From Anaerolinea thermophila UNI-1 (GTDB lineage Bacteria; Chloroflexota; Anaerolineae; Anaerolineales; Anaerolineaceae): 64,000 nucleotides of DNA. The position numbers were made by a program, and so were the translations under genes. The notes beneath the pieces were generated by a model. It was not told the origin of the DNA, did not search any database, and saw nothing but the letters and a program-made list of their open reading frames with translations. The stretch lies in contig NC_014960.1 of NCBI RefSeq assembly GCF_000199675.1, positions 992,001 through 1,056,000 on the forward strand, read 5' to 3'. Positions 53,286 through 60,694 of this stretch are shown one piece after another (position 1 is the first letter of the stretch; each line of letters starts with the position of its first letter).

Positions 53286-54563
53286 ATGATGAATATCCTT
53301 GAATTGGAAAAAGAACCCCTGTCCAAACTACGGCAGTTGGGGGATGAGTTGAATATTCCCAACGCCCACCGTCTCAAGAAAGAAATGCTGTTAATCAAGA
53401 TTCGACAGGTTGAAGCCGAACGGGAGGGCTTGGAGGTGCGTGGAGGTATCCTCGAAATCATGAACGAGGGCATTGGATTCCTCCGCAGTGATTATCGCGT
53501 GGGCTCAGACGACGTTTATGTCTCTCAGGCACAACTGCGTCGTTATGAGTTGCGCAGCGGTGACCTGGTGATCGGGCATGTGCGCCCCCCACGCGAAGGC
53601 GAACGGCATTACGGGCTGGTCAAAGTAGAGAGTATTAATGGTTTACCCCCTGAGGAAGCCCGCCGCCGTCCAAATTTTGAAAACCTGACCCCCATTTTCC
53701 CGGACAAACGTTTTGATCTGGAAACTGACCGTAACATTCTGGCAACCCGTCTGATTAACCTCATCGCTCCGATTGGGCGTGGCCAGCGCGGTATGATTGT
53801 CTCGCCCCCGAAAGCCGGGAAAACCACCATTTTGAAGCAGGTGGCGAATGCTATTTCCAGGAATTATCCTGAAGTGCATTTGATGATTGCTCTCATTGGT
53901 GAGCGTCCCGAAGAAGTTACAGACATGGATCGCTCGGTGGATGGTGAAGTGATTGCTTCCACCTTTGATGAGCCGGTAACCAGCCATGTCCGCGCTGCCG
54001 AGATTGCTTTGGAGCGCGCCAAGCGTCTGGTGGAGGTGGGGCGCGATGTGGTCATTCTGATGGACTCGCTCACCCGTCTGGCACGGGCTTACAACCTGGT
54101 GGTGACACCTTCCGGGCGTACGCTTTCCGGGGGTATGGACCCCTCGGCGTTATACCCCCCCAAGCGTTTCTTTGGCGCGGCGCGTAACCTTGAAGAAGGC
54201 GGTTCACTGACCATTATCGCTACAGCGCTGGTAGATACCGGTTCTCGCCTGGATGATGTAGTGTATGAAGAGTTCAAGGGAACTGGTAACATGGAATTGC
54301 ATCTCTCCAGGCGTTTGCAGGAGCGGCGCATCTTCCCTGCGCTGGATATTGAACGTTCCTCGACCCGCCGCGAAGACTTGCTACTCAGCCCCGATGAACT
54401 CCAGCGCGTCTGGCTGATGCGCCGCATGTACCTGCAGATGACAGGTACTCCCCCTCAGGGGGCTGGAATGGATCCAGCAGTAGCCACTGAAGCCATTTTA
54501 CAGCGCATGATTAAGACGCGCAATAACATGGAATTCCTGGAGACTCTGACCGAGGACCTATGA
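53286..54563 (+). CDS. rho: Transcription termination factor Rho
   Basis: The 425-residue hexameric RNA helicase has the N-terminal helix bundle (LSKLRQLGDELNIPN), a cold-shock RNA-binding domain (GFLRSDYRVGSDDVYVS), Walker A (VSPPKAGKTTILKQVANAI), Walker B with VVILMDSLTRLARAYN, and the R-loop region SGGMDPSALYPPKRFF. It ends transcription at unstructured C-rich sites. The following M23 gene overlaps its stop (ATGA). The length is typical of a Rho without a long N-terminal insertion. Confidence 0.96.
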   Translation: MMNILELEKEPLSKLRQLGDELNIPNAHRLKKEMLLIKIRQVEAEREGLEVRGGILEIMNEGIGFLRSDYRVGSDDVYVSQAQLRRYELRSGDLVIGHVRPPREGERHYGLVKVESINGLPPEEARRRPNFENLTPIFPDKRFDLETDRNILATRLINLIAPIGRGQRGMIVSPPKAGKTTILKQVANAISRNYPEVHLMIALIGERPEEVTDMDRSVDGEVIASTFDEPVTSHVRAAEIALERAKRLVEVGRDVVILMDSLTRLARAYNLVVTPSGRTLSGGMDPSALYPPKRFFGAARNLEEGGSLTIIATALVDTGSRLDDVVYEEFKGTGNMELHLSRRLQERRIFPALDIERSSTRREDLLLSPDELQRVWLMRRMYLQMTGTPPQGAGMDPAVATEAILQRMIKTRNNMEFLETLTEDL

Positions 54564-55672
54564 TTCATAAATTAACAGGTTCTTCATCCCCTGTATCGGA
54601 AACTCCGGTAAGGGAGGCTTCCTCTCGTCTGGGGGTTACTTACTGGTTGTCGTGGATTCCCGCTGTGCTGATGGTGGCATGGTTGGGATATGTGGTGTTG
54701 CTCAAGGTGGGTGTGGTGGAAGCTGCACGTATTAACCTTGACCGTCAGGTTGAACTGGCAAAAGTTCTTCCTGCCAATGCTCAATCTGAAGCACAGTTAC
54801 CCGACTTGACCTTTACTCAGCCGGTTTCGGTTTCCCGTGTGACCGAACTGGATACGCTGGTGCCTTCGCGTCCGCGCACCGAACCGCAAAAATATGTAGT
54901 TCAGGCGGGTGACTCGGTGTTCAGCATTGCCAAACAGTTTAACTTGAAGCCGGAAACCGTGCTGTGGGCAAATTACAACCTGCTCAATGATAATCCTAAC
55001 ATGCTTTCCATTGGTCAGGAATTGGTCATCCCTGCTGTGGATGGTGTGTTGTACGAACCCAAACCTGGCGAGACCATCGAAGATGTGGCAAAGAAGTTCA
55101 AAGCCACCCCTGAAGATATCATTTCCTGGCCTGCCAATAAGATTGACGTTGCCGATCCCAAACTGGTTGCCGGTCAGACCATTATGATTCCGAATGGACA
55201 GCGCGAAATGCGGTCCTGGGTCGTGCCGACCATCTGGCGTGCCAATTCCGGAGCCAACAAAACCGTCAATGCCGCGTGTGATACCAGCGGTGTCAATGTG
55301 TACGGTACCGGGTACTTCATGTGGCCCGCCGACAATCATTCCATTTCCGGCAATACTTTCTGGTCCGGACATTTGGGCATTGATATTGCCGCTGCCATGG
55401 GGGCACCCATTTATGCCGCCGATAGTGGTGTGGTGGTGTACTCTGGACCCATTGGGGGGGGATATGGTCTGATGGTCATGATTGATCATGGTAACGGTTT
55501 CCATACCCTGTATGCTCACAACAGCCAGTTGCTGGTACGTTGCGGGCAGGGGGTGAGTAAAGGTCAGGTGATTGCTTATGCGGGAAGCACAGGCAATTCA
55601 ACCGGTCCCCATTTGCACTTCGAAATCCGTTATCTGGGCGCTTTCGTCAATCCGCTGGATTACCTGAGATAA
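54560..55672 (+). CDS. Membrane-anchored LysM/M23 peptidase
   Basis: The 370-residue protein has a cytoplasmic N-terminus, one transmembrane helix (about 34-55) and two LysM peptidoglycan-binding modules. The LysM starts are YVVQAGDSVFSIAKQFNLKP and YEPKPGETIEDVAKKFKATP. A C-terminal M23 zinc metallopeptidase domain has HxxxD (GHLGIDIA) and HLHFE. It cleaves or remodels peptidoglycan, or acts as an activator of another hydrolase. Translational coupling to rho is unusual and ties its level to rho expression. Confidence 0.93.
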   Translation: MIHKLTGSSSPVSETPVREASSRLGVTYWLSWIPAVLMVAWLGYVVLLKVGVVEAARINLDRQVELAKVLPANAQSEAQLPDLTFTQPVSVSRVTELDTLVPSRPRTEPQKYVVQAGDSVFSIAKQFNLKPETVLWANYNLLNDNPNMLSIGQELVIPAVDGVLYEPKPGETIEDVAKKFKATPEDIISWPANKIDVADPKLVAGQTIMIPNGQREMRSWVVPTIWRANSGANKTVNAACDTSGVNVYGTGYFMWPADNHSISGNTFWSGHLGIDIAAAMGAPIYAADSGVVVYSGPIGGGYGLMVMIDHGNGFHTLYAHNSQLLVRCGQGVSKGQVIAYAGSTGNSTGPHLHFEIRYLGAFVNPLDYLR

Positions 55673-55686
55673 TGACAAAGGCAAAC

Positions 55687-55714
55687 AATGCCCCCGCTTT
55701 CAAGCGGGGGCATT
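55687..55714. terminator. Bidirectional terminator between the peptidase and the LamG lipoprotein
   Basis: AATGCCCCCGCTT at 55687-55699 pairs with AAGCGGGGGCATT at 55702-55714, in the gap between convergent genes. Confidence 0.85.
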
Positions 55715-55735
55715 TGATTCTGTAATCCTCTTGGC

Positions 55736-56743
55736 TTAAGGTCGTGGGTTGAGCCAGTAAGACATCTCTTCTACTGCGATGGTGAAAGGTTCGCTGGAAG
55801 AATCGCTGGCCGCGTAAACCCCGAAATACCCGTTGGGGAAGGTATCATCGCTGACTTCACCGAGTAAAGTGCCGTTGACGTACATGATCAGGCGGTTGCC
55901 GAGCATCATCAATCCCAGACGGTTGGTGGCATTTGCTCCGGTGTTAATGGCATTGCTGGATGTCCAGTCTTTCAAACGGGTGAGTGTGCCTTTTTCGCCC
56001 AGGGTACCGTCCCATTTTCTCAGGGAATATTTCCCGTCACAACGCACGCCAAAGAGGTATCCCTGATTGGCATCCTTCAATACGGGGACACGCACGATCA
56101 TGCCAAACTGGTTGTTGCCTGTGCAGGACTCGGTTTTTACCACCATTTCAAGGTAAAGGTTGGAGAAAGCCTCTCCACGGGGATTAGCAAGCCGCCAGCC
56201 CAGTTTGGTTTGCAGTCCTTTGAAAAGCATTTGCCCATTTCGAAACTCAATGGAAGTGAATTCGCTGTAACCGGTGGGCCAGTTCCATGCGGTTTCATCG
56301 TTCATGGGGTCGATGTCAGACGGATTCCCCAGACGGTTACGGGGGTCATCCGGCGACACTGTAGGGGTAGGACCTGTCGTGGGGGTCGGACCTGCAGGGG
56401 TGGCTGTAGCGGTTGGCGCGGCTTGAGTGGATACTTCGGTGGGTGTGGGAGGAAGGGGTGTGGCGGTGGGTGCTTGAGGTAAAGGTGTTTCGGTAGGAAC
56501 AGGGGTAGGCTGAGGCTCACTGGCCGTGACCACTGGCGGCAGGGTTGCCGTGGGTTGGGTAACGTGCTCCGGTGTAGCCGTAGGCATGGTGGTGAGCATC
56601 AAAGCAATCTGAGTTTGCATTTCCACATCGGAAAGGGTGGGCTTGACGTTCTCGCCTGCAGGCGGTGTGCTGGAAGGTAGCACGCACCCGGTTAAAATCA
56701 AAGTCATCAGAAAAACAGTGAAGAAGGTCGTCCAGCGTTTCAT
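55736..56743 (-). CDS. Lipoprotein with a LamG/DUF1080-like domain
   Basis: The ATG at 56743 has AAGGAG upstream and gives 335 residues. The signal ends in the lipobox LTGC (Cys20). A Thr/Pro-rich linker of about 100 residues leads to a jelly-roll domain (TAWNWPTGYSEFTSIEFRNG; LGLMMLGNRLIMYVNGTLLG; FPNGYFGVYAASDSSSEPFT). The fold pattern matches the domains fused to the pilin-like proteins at 16485 and 18618. It probably binds glycans or acts as a structural surface domain. Confidence 0.75.
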   Translation of the reverse strand: MKRWTTFFTVFLMTLILTGCVLPSSTPPAGENVKPTLSDVEMQTQIALMLTTMPTATPEHVTQPTATLPPVVTASEPQPTPVPTETPLPQAPTATPLPPTPTEVSTQAAPTATATPAGPTPTTGPTPTVSPDDPRNRLGNPSDIDPMNDETAWNWPTGYSEFTSIEFRNGQMLFKGLQTKLGWRLANPRGEAFSNLYLEMVVKTESCTGNNQFGMIVRVPVLKDANQGYLFGVRCDGKYSLRKWDGTLGEKGTLTRLKDWTSSNAINTGANATNRLGLMMLGNRLIMYVNGTLLGEVSDDTFPNGYFGVYAASDSSSEPFTIAVEEMSYWLNPRP

Positions 56744-56925
56744 GCATATACTCCTTGTGATCTTGTTCAATGACGAATGGAACAAAGGATAAGTTCCCTG
56801 GGTTACAAGATCATGAGTTGCAATCAGTATACCTGAAATTGAATTTTTCCGATATTTTTCTGCCCTGGCTCGAGTAAAATAGAGGTCAACCTGTCTTTGG
56901 CATCATGTATTTCACTGGAGGAAAC

Positions 56926-57363
56926 ATGCGGGCGGTTTTACAGCGTGTAAAACAGGGCAGTGTTTCAGTGAACGGGCGGGAAATTGCCCGGATTGGAAAA
57001 GGGTTGGTGATACTGGCTGGTATTGGACATCAGGATGATGAGAAAATCGTCCGTGCTATGGCGGAGAAGATTGCCTTTCTGAGGATTTTTGAAGACGAGC
57101 AGGGTAAGATGAACTTATCTGTGCGTGATGTTGGCGGTGAGGCGCTGGTGGTTTCCCAGTTTACCCTCTATGCCGATGCACGCAAAGGCCGCCGCCCTTC
57201 CTTTACCGATGCCGCGCTTCCTGAAAAAGCGCGCCCGCTGGTGGATTTGTTTGCCCGTGCACTGGCAGAGCAGGGTGTGCCCACCCAGACCGGCGAATTT
57301 GGTGCCGAGATGCTGGTGGAAATTTACAACGATGGTCCGGTCACCATCTTGCTGGAACTTTAG
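56926..57363 (+). CDS. dtd: D-aminoacyl-tRNA deacylase
   Basis: The start at 56926 follows GGAGG; a longer frame from 56905 is less likely. The 145-residue protein hydrolyses D-amino acids from tRNA. The family motifs SQFTLYAD (Ser-Gln-x-Thr) and NDGPVTILLE (cis Gly-Pro) are both present. The 3' end overlaps the convergent PyrD-like gene by four bases. It appears to be a single housekeeping gene. Confidence 0.94.
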   Translation: MRAVLQRVKQGSVSVNGREIARIGKGLVILAGIGHQDDEKIVRAMAEKIAFLRIFEDEQGKMNLSVRDVGGEALVVSQFTLYADARKGRRPSFTDAALPEKARPLVDLFARALAEQGVPTQTGEFGAEMLVEIYNDGPVTILLEL

Positions 57364-58097
57364 TCGTTCAGGAAACCTTTCCAGAGTACAGTATCGACCT
57401 GAATTGCCATGGCACCGGCTTGTAATAAATGCTGAGCATGGGCGCGCCGGTAGATGCCTGCCCCCGCAATCACCGGGATGCCGTGCTGAACAACCTGTTT
57501 TACGGCGTAAAGCATTTGAGGAAACAGCGAGATGCTGAACAGTCTCCCTTCGATCCATGCTCCTGAGGGCGAGGGGAGCATCCCGCGTGGCGCGCTGAGG
57601 GTGACGGCGGAGATTCTGTCAAGCGGGACGGGAATCTCTTCTCCATTTAACGGTAAGACAAGGACAATTGGCAGTTCACTGTCCATCGCGCTGAGAAAGG
57701 CTTGCTTTTCTCCAGTGGAGAGGCGTGGTGGCAGACTGATTTCTATGGCGCTGACCCCCGCGGAATTTTCCACCAGATGAATCATCCGATAGCATTCCTC
57801 GGGAGATTGGGGAATCAGGTGTACCCATACCGGGATGGGAGATTTCTCCCACTTTCTGGCGTATCGCCGCAGGGCTGTCACCAGTCCGGGATTGGGTAAG
57901 CCGCTATGCACCAGCAAATTCCCGGCATCTGTGAGTGCAATGCGTTGAGCGGCAGGTGTGCGAGGATGCAGGGAAAGCGGGTTGGTAACAAATACCCCCT
58001 GTGCTTCTGGCAGATTCCAGGCTTTGGAAGGCAAAAAGCCCAACGTGCCGGCGGCATTCATCCATGGAGTGGGGCAGTACAGACTCTGGCGGTTCAT
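57360..58097 (-). CDS. Degenerate dihydroorotate-dehydrogenase-like (PyrD-like) protein
   Basis: The 245-residue protein resembles class 1 PyrD in part: MNAAGTLGF, TNPLSLHPRTPAAQRI and the C-terminal phosphate-binding IPVIAGAGIYRRAHAQHLLQ. It is about 55 residues shorter than the usual 300. The conserved Lys after the first strand is replaced (VFVTNP), the catalytic SCPN loop is absent (EISLPPR), and KLSPN is replaced by LVLPLN. FMN binding may remain but dihydroorotate oxidation is doubtful. It overlaps the PIG-L gene (ATGA). Confidence 0.72.
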   Translation of the reverse strand: MNRQSLYCPTPWMNAAGTLGFLPSKAWNLPEAQGVFVTNPLSLHPRTPAAQRIALTDAGNLLVHSGLPNPGLVTALRRYARKWEKSPIPVWVHLIPQSPEECYRMIHLVENSAGVSAIEISLPPRLSTGEKQAFLSAMDSELPIVLVLPLNGEEIPVPLDRISAVTLSAPRGMLPSPSGAWIEGRLFSISLFPQMLYAVKQVVQHGIPVIAGAGIYRRAHAQHLLQAGAMAIQVDTVLWKGFLND

Positions 58098-58867
58098 GGT
58101 TTGTCAGGGTCGCGCGCACAACCTGTTGATTTCAGAAGGATTGCCAGTCTATCTTCTACAGGAAGACGAGTCACTGCAGGATACACTCGATGCAGGCTTT
58201 CCCAGTCGCGAATCACCTCCGGCACAGTGACCGGACACCCCAATTCGCGGCTGGTGTTGCGCACAAACAGGGCGTGCTGGGTGCGGTGACATAATGCCGC
58301 CGCTACTTTCACCTCATGTACACTGCGGGTGTCCAGAATCAAATGTGCCGGGTCTTGCGGGTTGGCAAGGCGCGGACGGGGATGTTCAGGATGCGCCGCC
58401 TGAATGGTGTAGAAAAGTAGCGCTCGTGTGCCAAGACGTTCGATGGCTTTTCGCGCGGCGCGATGACATAAACGGTGTGCCGGATGTCCGTATTCGCCGT
58501 TGCTCCCATGACTGATGAGCGCTTCAGCGTGGACACTTTGAAGAACTTCGATGAGTTCGGAAACCAGGGTTTCCTCATCCTCGGTGAAGGCGTACAGGGT
58601 ATCATCCGGTCCAACAAGTGGATCAACATACGAGAGAAAGCGCAAACTGGCGGCTCCCAGTTTCTCGGCGGCACAGCGCATTTCTTCGGCGCGTACTTCA
58701 CCGAGTTTTTCGCGTGGACATACCGGCGGGTCGCCATTCTCTCCGCCTTCGCCACGGGTGGCAATGAGCAAATGTACCTGTGCGCCCGCGCGGGCTAGCA
58801 GGGCAAGCGTGCCGCCGCACAGCATGGTTTCATCGTCTGGGTGTGCAAAGAAAGCCAGAATGTTCAT
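58094..58867 (-). CDS. PIG-L/LmbE family deacetylase
   Basis: The 257-residue protein has the zinc-binding AHPDDE motif at the start (AFFAHPDDETMLCGG) and the second motif SHGSNGEYGHPAHR. The family removes acetyl groups from N-acetylglucosaminyl compounds, as in mycothiol or bacillithiol synthesis. It overlaps both neighbours by ATGA, so it is translated in a coupled unit with the PyrK-like and PyrD-like proteins. Substrate unknown. Confidence 0.88.
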   Translation of the reverse strand: MNILAFFAHPDDETMLCGGTLALLARAGAQVHLLIATRGEGGENGDPPVCPREKLGEVRAEEMRCAAEKLGAASLRFLSYVDPLVGPDDTLYAFTEDEETLVSELIEVLQSVHAEALISHGSNGEYGHPAHRLCHRAARKAIERLGTRALLFYTIQAAHPEHPRPRLANPQDPAHLILDTRSVHEVKVAAALCHRTQHALFVRNTSRELGCPVTVPEVIRDWESLHRVYPAVTRLPVEDRLAILLKSTGCARDPDKP

Positions 58868-59550
58868 GCAACCTCCAAATGGTGTAGTGAGAATACCGGT
58901 CCGTCTTTACAGGCAAGGCGCCAGTCCCGTTTTTCTAAAACGGCACAAACTCCGCAATCCCCCATCCCGCCGCAAGGCATGGGGGTATGTACAAGGACCT
59001 CTGCATGAGCGGGGAGATGGAGAGAATGTTTCCAGCCCGTTGCCTGATAAAACTCCGCAAGAGAGTCTCTGTGAATAACGCCAGCAAGGTAATCGCACCA
59101 CTCAAAGGATTCAGATAAGGCTTCGAGCGGCAGGACCTCGACTTCGGGAGGGAGGTTAGACGGGGGAACGCTGGCATACAGCACTACAGCGGCTTGTTGG
59201 CTCAAAGCCCGTTGCATCAGCGGTACAAGAAGATGTGCCAGTCCTTCCCAGTCAAACAGTGCCACGCGAAGGGATTCTTCCGGTAGATGAAATCCATTTC
59301 CGAAAGGACCGCGAAGCAAAATGCGATTGCCTGCCTGCCAGTTTGAAGGGCAAGGGGCAAGGGGGAGCATGGGGTCTGGAAAAGTAGCAGGATGCAGTAC
59401 AACAGGAAGTATCTCGTCTGGATCGTCGGCACGATTCCCGAGAAAGTACTGCCCGGGGCGAAAATGAACTTTCCGGTGACATTCCAGTCGGGCAGTGTTT
59501 CCTGTACCGCTATAGCGAATCTCCCGGAGAATGGCTTCCATGAAAGTCAT
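58864..59550 (-). CDS. PyrK-like iron-sulfur flavoprotein (electron transfer subunit-like)
   Basis: I start at the ATG at 59550, though an ATG at 59541 is also possible, giving 228 residues. It has an FAD-binding-like N-terminal half (VHFRPGQYFLG; RILLRGPFGNGFHL). The C-terminal [2Fe-2S] site is CGGMGDCGVCAVLEKRDWRL followed by a final Cys. This is the PyrK electron-transfer subunit pattern. The NAD-binding middle part is short. It probably feeds electrons to the PyrD-like partner or to an unknown acceptor. Confidence 0.8.
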   Translation of the reverse strand: MTFMEAILREIRYSGTGNTARLECHRKVHFRPGQYFLGNRADDPDEILPVVLHPATFPDPMLPLAPCPSNWQAGNRILLRGPFGNGFHLPEESLRVALFDWEGLAHLLVPLMQRALSQQAAVVLYASVPPSNLPPEVEVLPLEALSESFEWCDYLAGVIHRDSLAEFYQATGWKHSLHLPAHAEVLVHTPMPCGGMGDCGVCAVLEKRDWRLACKDGPVFSLHHLEVA

Positions 59551-59620
59551 GGGGTTAATTGTACGCCGAATTTTTCCGAACAGGCGGTATAATCTAGCAA
59601 GCCTTGGTATGGATGGGAAT

Positions 59621-60694
59621 ATGAGCGAAGCCGAACCATTTGCGAACAATGGGCGAAAGATTCGACTGACCACTTTATCCAGTTGTGCTGGCTGAGCATC
59701 CAAACTGAATGCGGAAACGCTTGCGCACGTGTTGCGCCCCCTCAAGGATGTCTTTGCCACACAACAATACCCGGATTTGCTGGTTGGCTTGGATCAGCCG
59801 GATGACGCTGCCATCTGGCGTCTTTCCGACGATCGCGCGCTGGTCATTACCACTGACTTCTTCACCCCGGTCGTAGATGATGCTTACGACTATGGGGCAA
59901 TTGCTGCTGCCAACAGTCTGTCAGACATCTACGCTATGGGAGGCGAACCCTTCCTTGCTCTGAATGTTGCTGCGCTTCCTCCCCAGTTGCCCCATGAACT
60001 GCTGGCGGAGATTATCCGAGGTGCGGCAGAGAAAGCTCGCGAAGCGGGGGTGGTGGTTGCGGGTGGACATACCGTACAGGACAAAGAGCCCAAATTTGGG
60101 CTGGTTGTGGTAGGTTTTGTCCACCCGGGAAAGATACTCACCAAAAGCGGCGCACGGGTAGGGGATCGCCTGGTGCTGACCAAGCCCCTGGGCTTTGGCA
60201 CGGTGACTACGGCTTTGAAGCGGGGTGTGGCAGAACCACAGGATATCGAAGAAGCCGTTACCTGGATGAAGCAATTGAACCGTCAGGCGGCACAACTTGC
60301 CCGGCAGTTTGACCTCAAAGCCGGCACGGACGTTACCGGGTTCAGCCTGTTGGGGCATGCGCTGGAGATGGCACGGGAATCTGGCGTGGGAATGCGGTTC
60401 CGCTATTCACAGATTCCTTTCCTCTCTTGTGCTTACAAGTATGCCCGCCAGTTCATCTTCCCCGGTGGTGCCAGTGATAATCGTCTCTACTTTGGGCAGT
60501 GGGTGCAATTTGATGCCAATCTGGACGAACATGAACAAATGTTATTGTTTGACCCCCAAACCAGTGGAGGATTGCTTCTGGCTGTCCCCTCTGACCGAAT
60601 AGATGCTTTTCTGGAGGAAGCCCCAACGCAAGGCATTTCTATCTGGGAAGTCGGTGAGGTTGTCTCAGGTGAAGGTATCGAAGTAACATGGTAA
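59621..60694 (+). CDS. selD: Selenide, water dikinase (selenophosphate synthase), selenocysteine-containing
   Basis: The reading frame from the ATG at 59621 (GGATGGGA upstream) contains one in-frame TGA at 59693-59695 (codon 25) and then runs open to 60694, giving 357 residues. The context, SSCAG-U-ASKL, places selenocysteine where SelD has its catalytic Cys or Sec, and the essential Lys follows three residues later. The rest is typical: TTDFFTPVVDDAYDYGAIAA, VAGGHTVQDKEPKFGLVVVG and FDPQTSGGLLLAVPSD. A GTG at 59729 would start after the active site and is rejected. It makes selenophosphate for Sec-tRNA. The gene overlaps the U32 gene by seven bases. Confidence 0.9.
59693..59740 (+). promoter_or_regulatory. 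UGA(Sec) codon and candidate SECIS hairpin in selD
   Basis: The UGA at 59693-59695 is followed by GCGCA (59723-59727), the loop CGTGT and TGCGC (59733-59737). The loop contains GU, as bacterial SECIS loops do, but it lies about 33 bases from the UGA, at the far end of the usual range. GCGGAAACGC at 59711-59720 is a weaker alternative. The hairpin is a candidate only. Confidence 0.4.

Noticed and set aside
54797..55519. Open frame on the minus strand opposite the M23 peptidase (240 codons)
   Set aside because: It is antisense to the LysM and peptidase domains; the Gly/His/Ile-rich translation is not protein-like.
59729..60694. Shorter selD starting at GTG 59729
   Set aside because: This start would lack the catalytic Cys/Sec loop and ATP-binding Lys found upstream in frame across the TGA.
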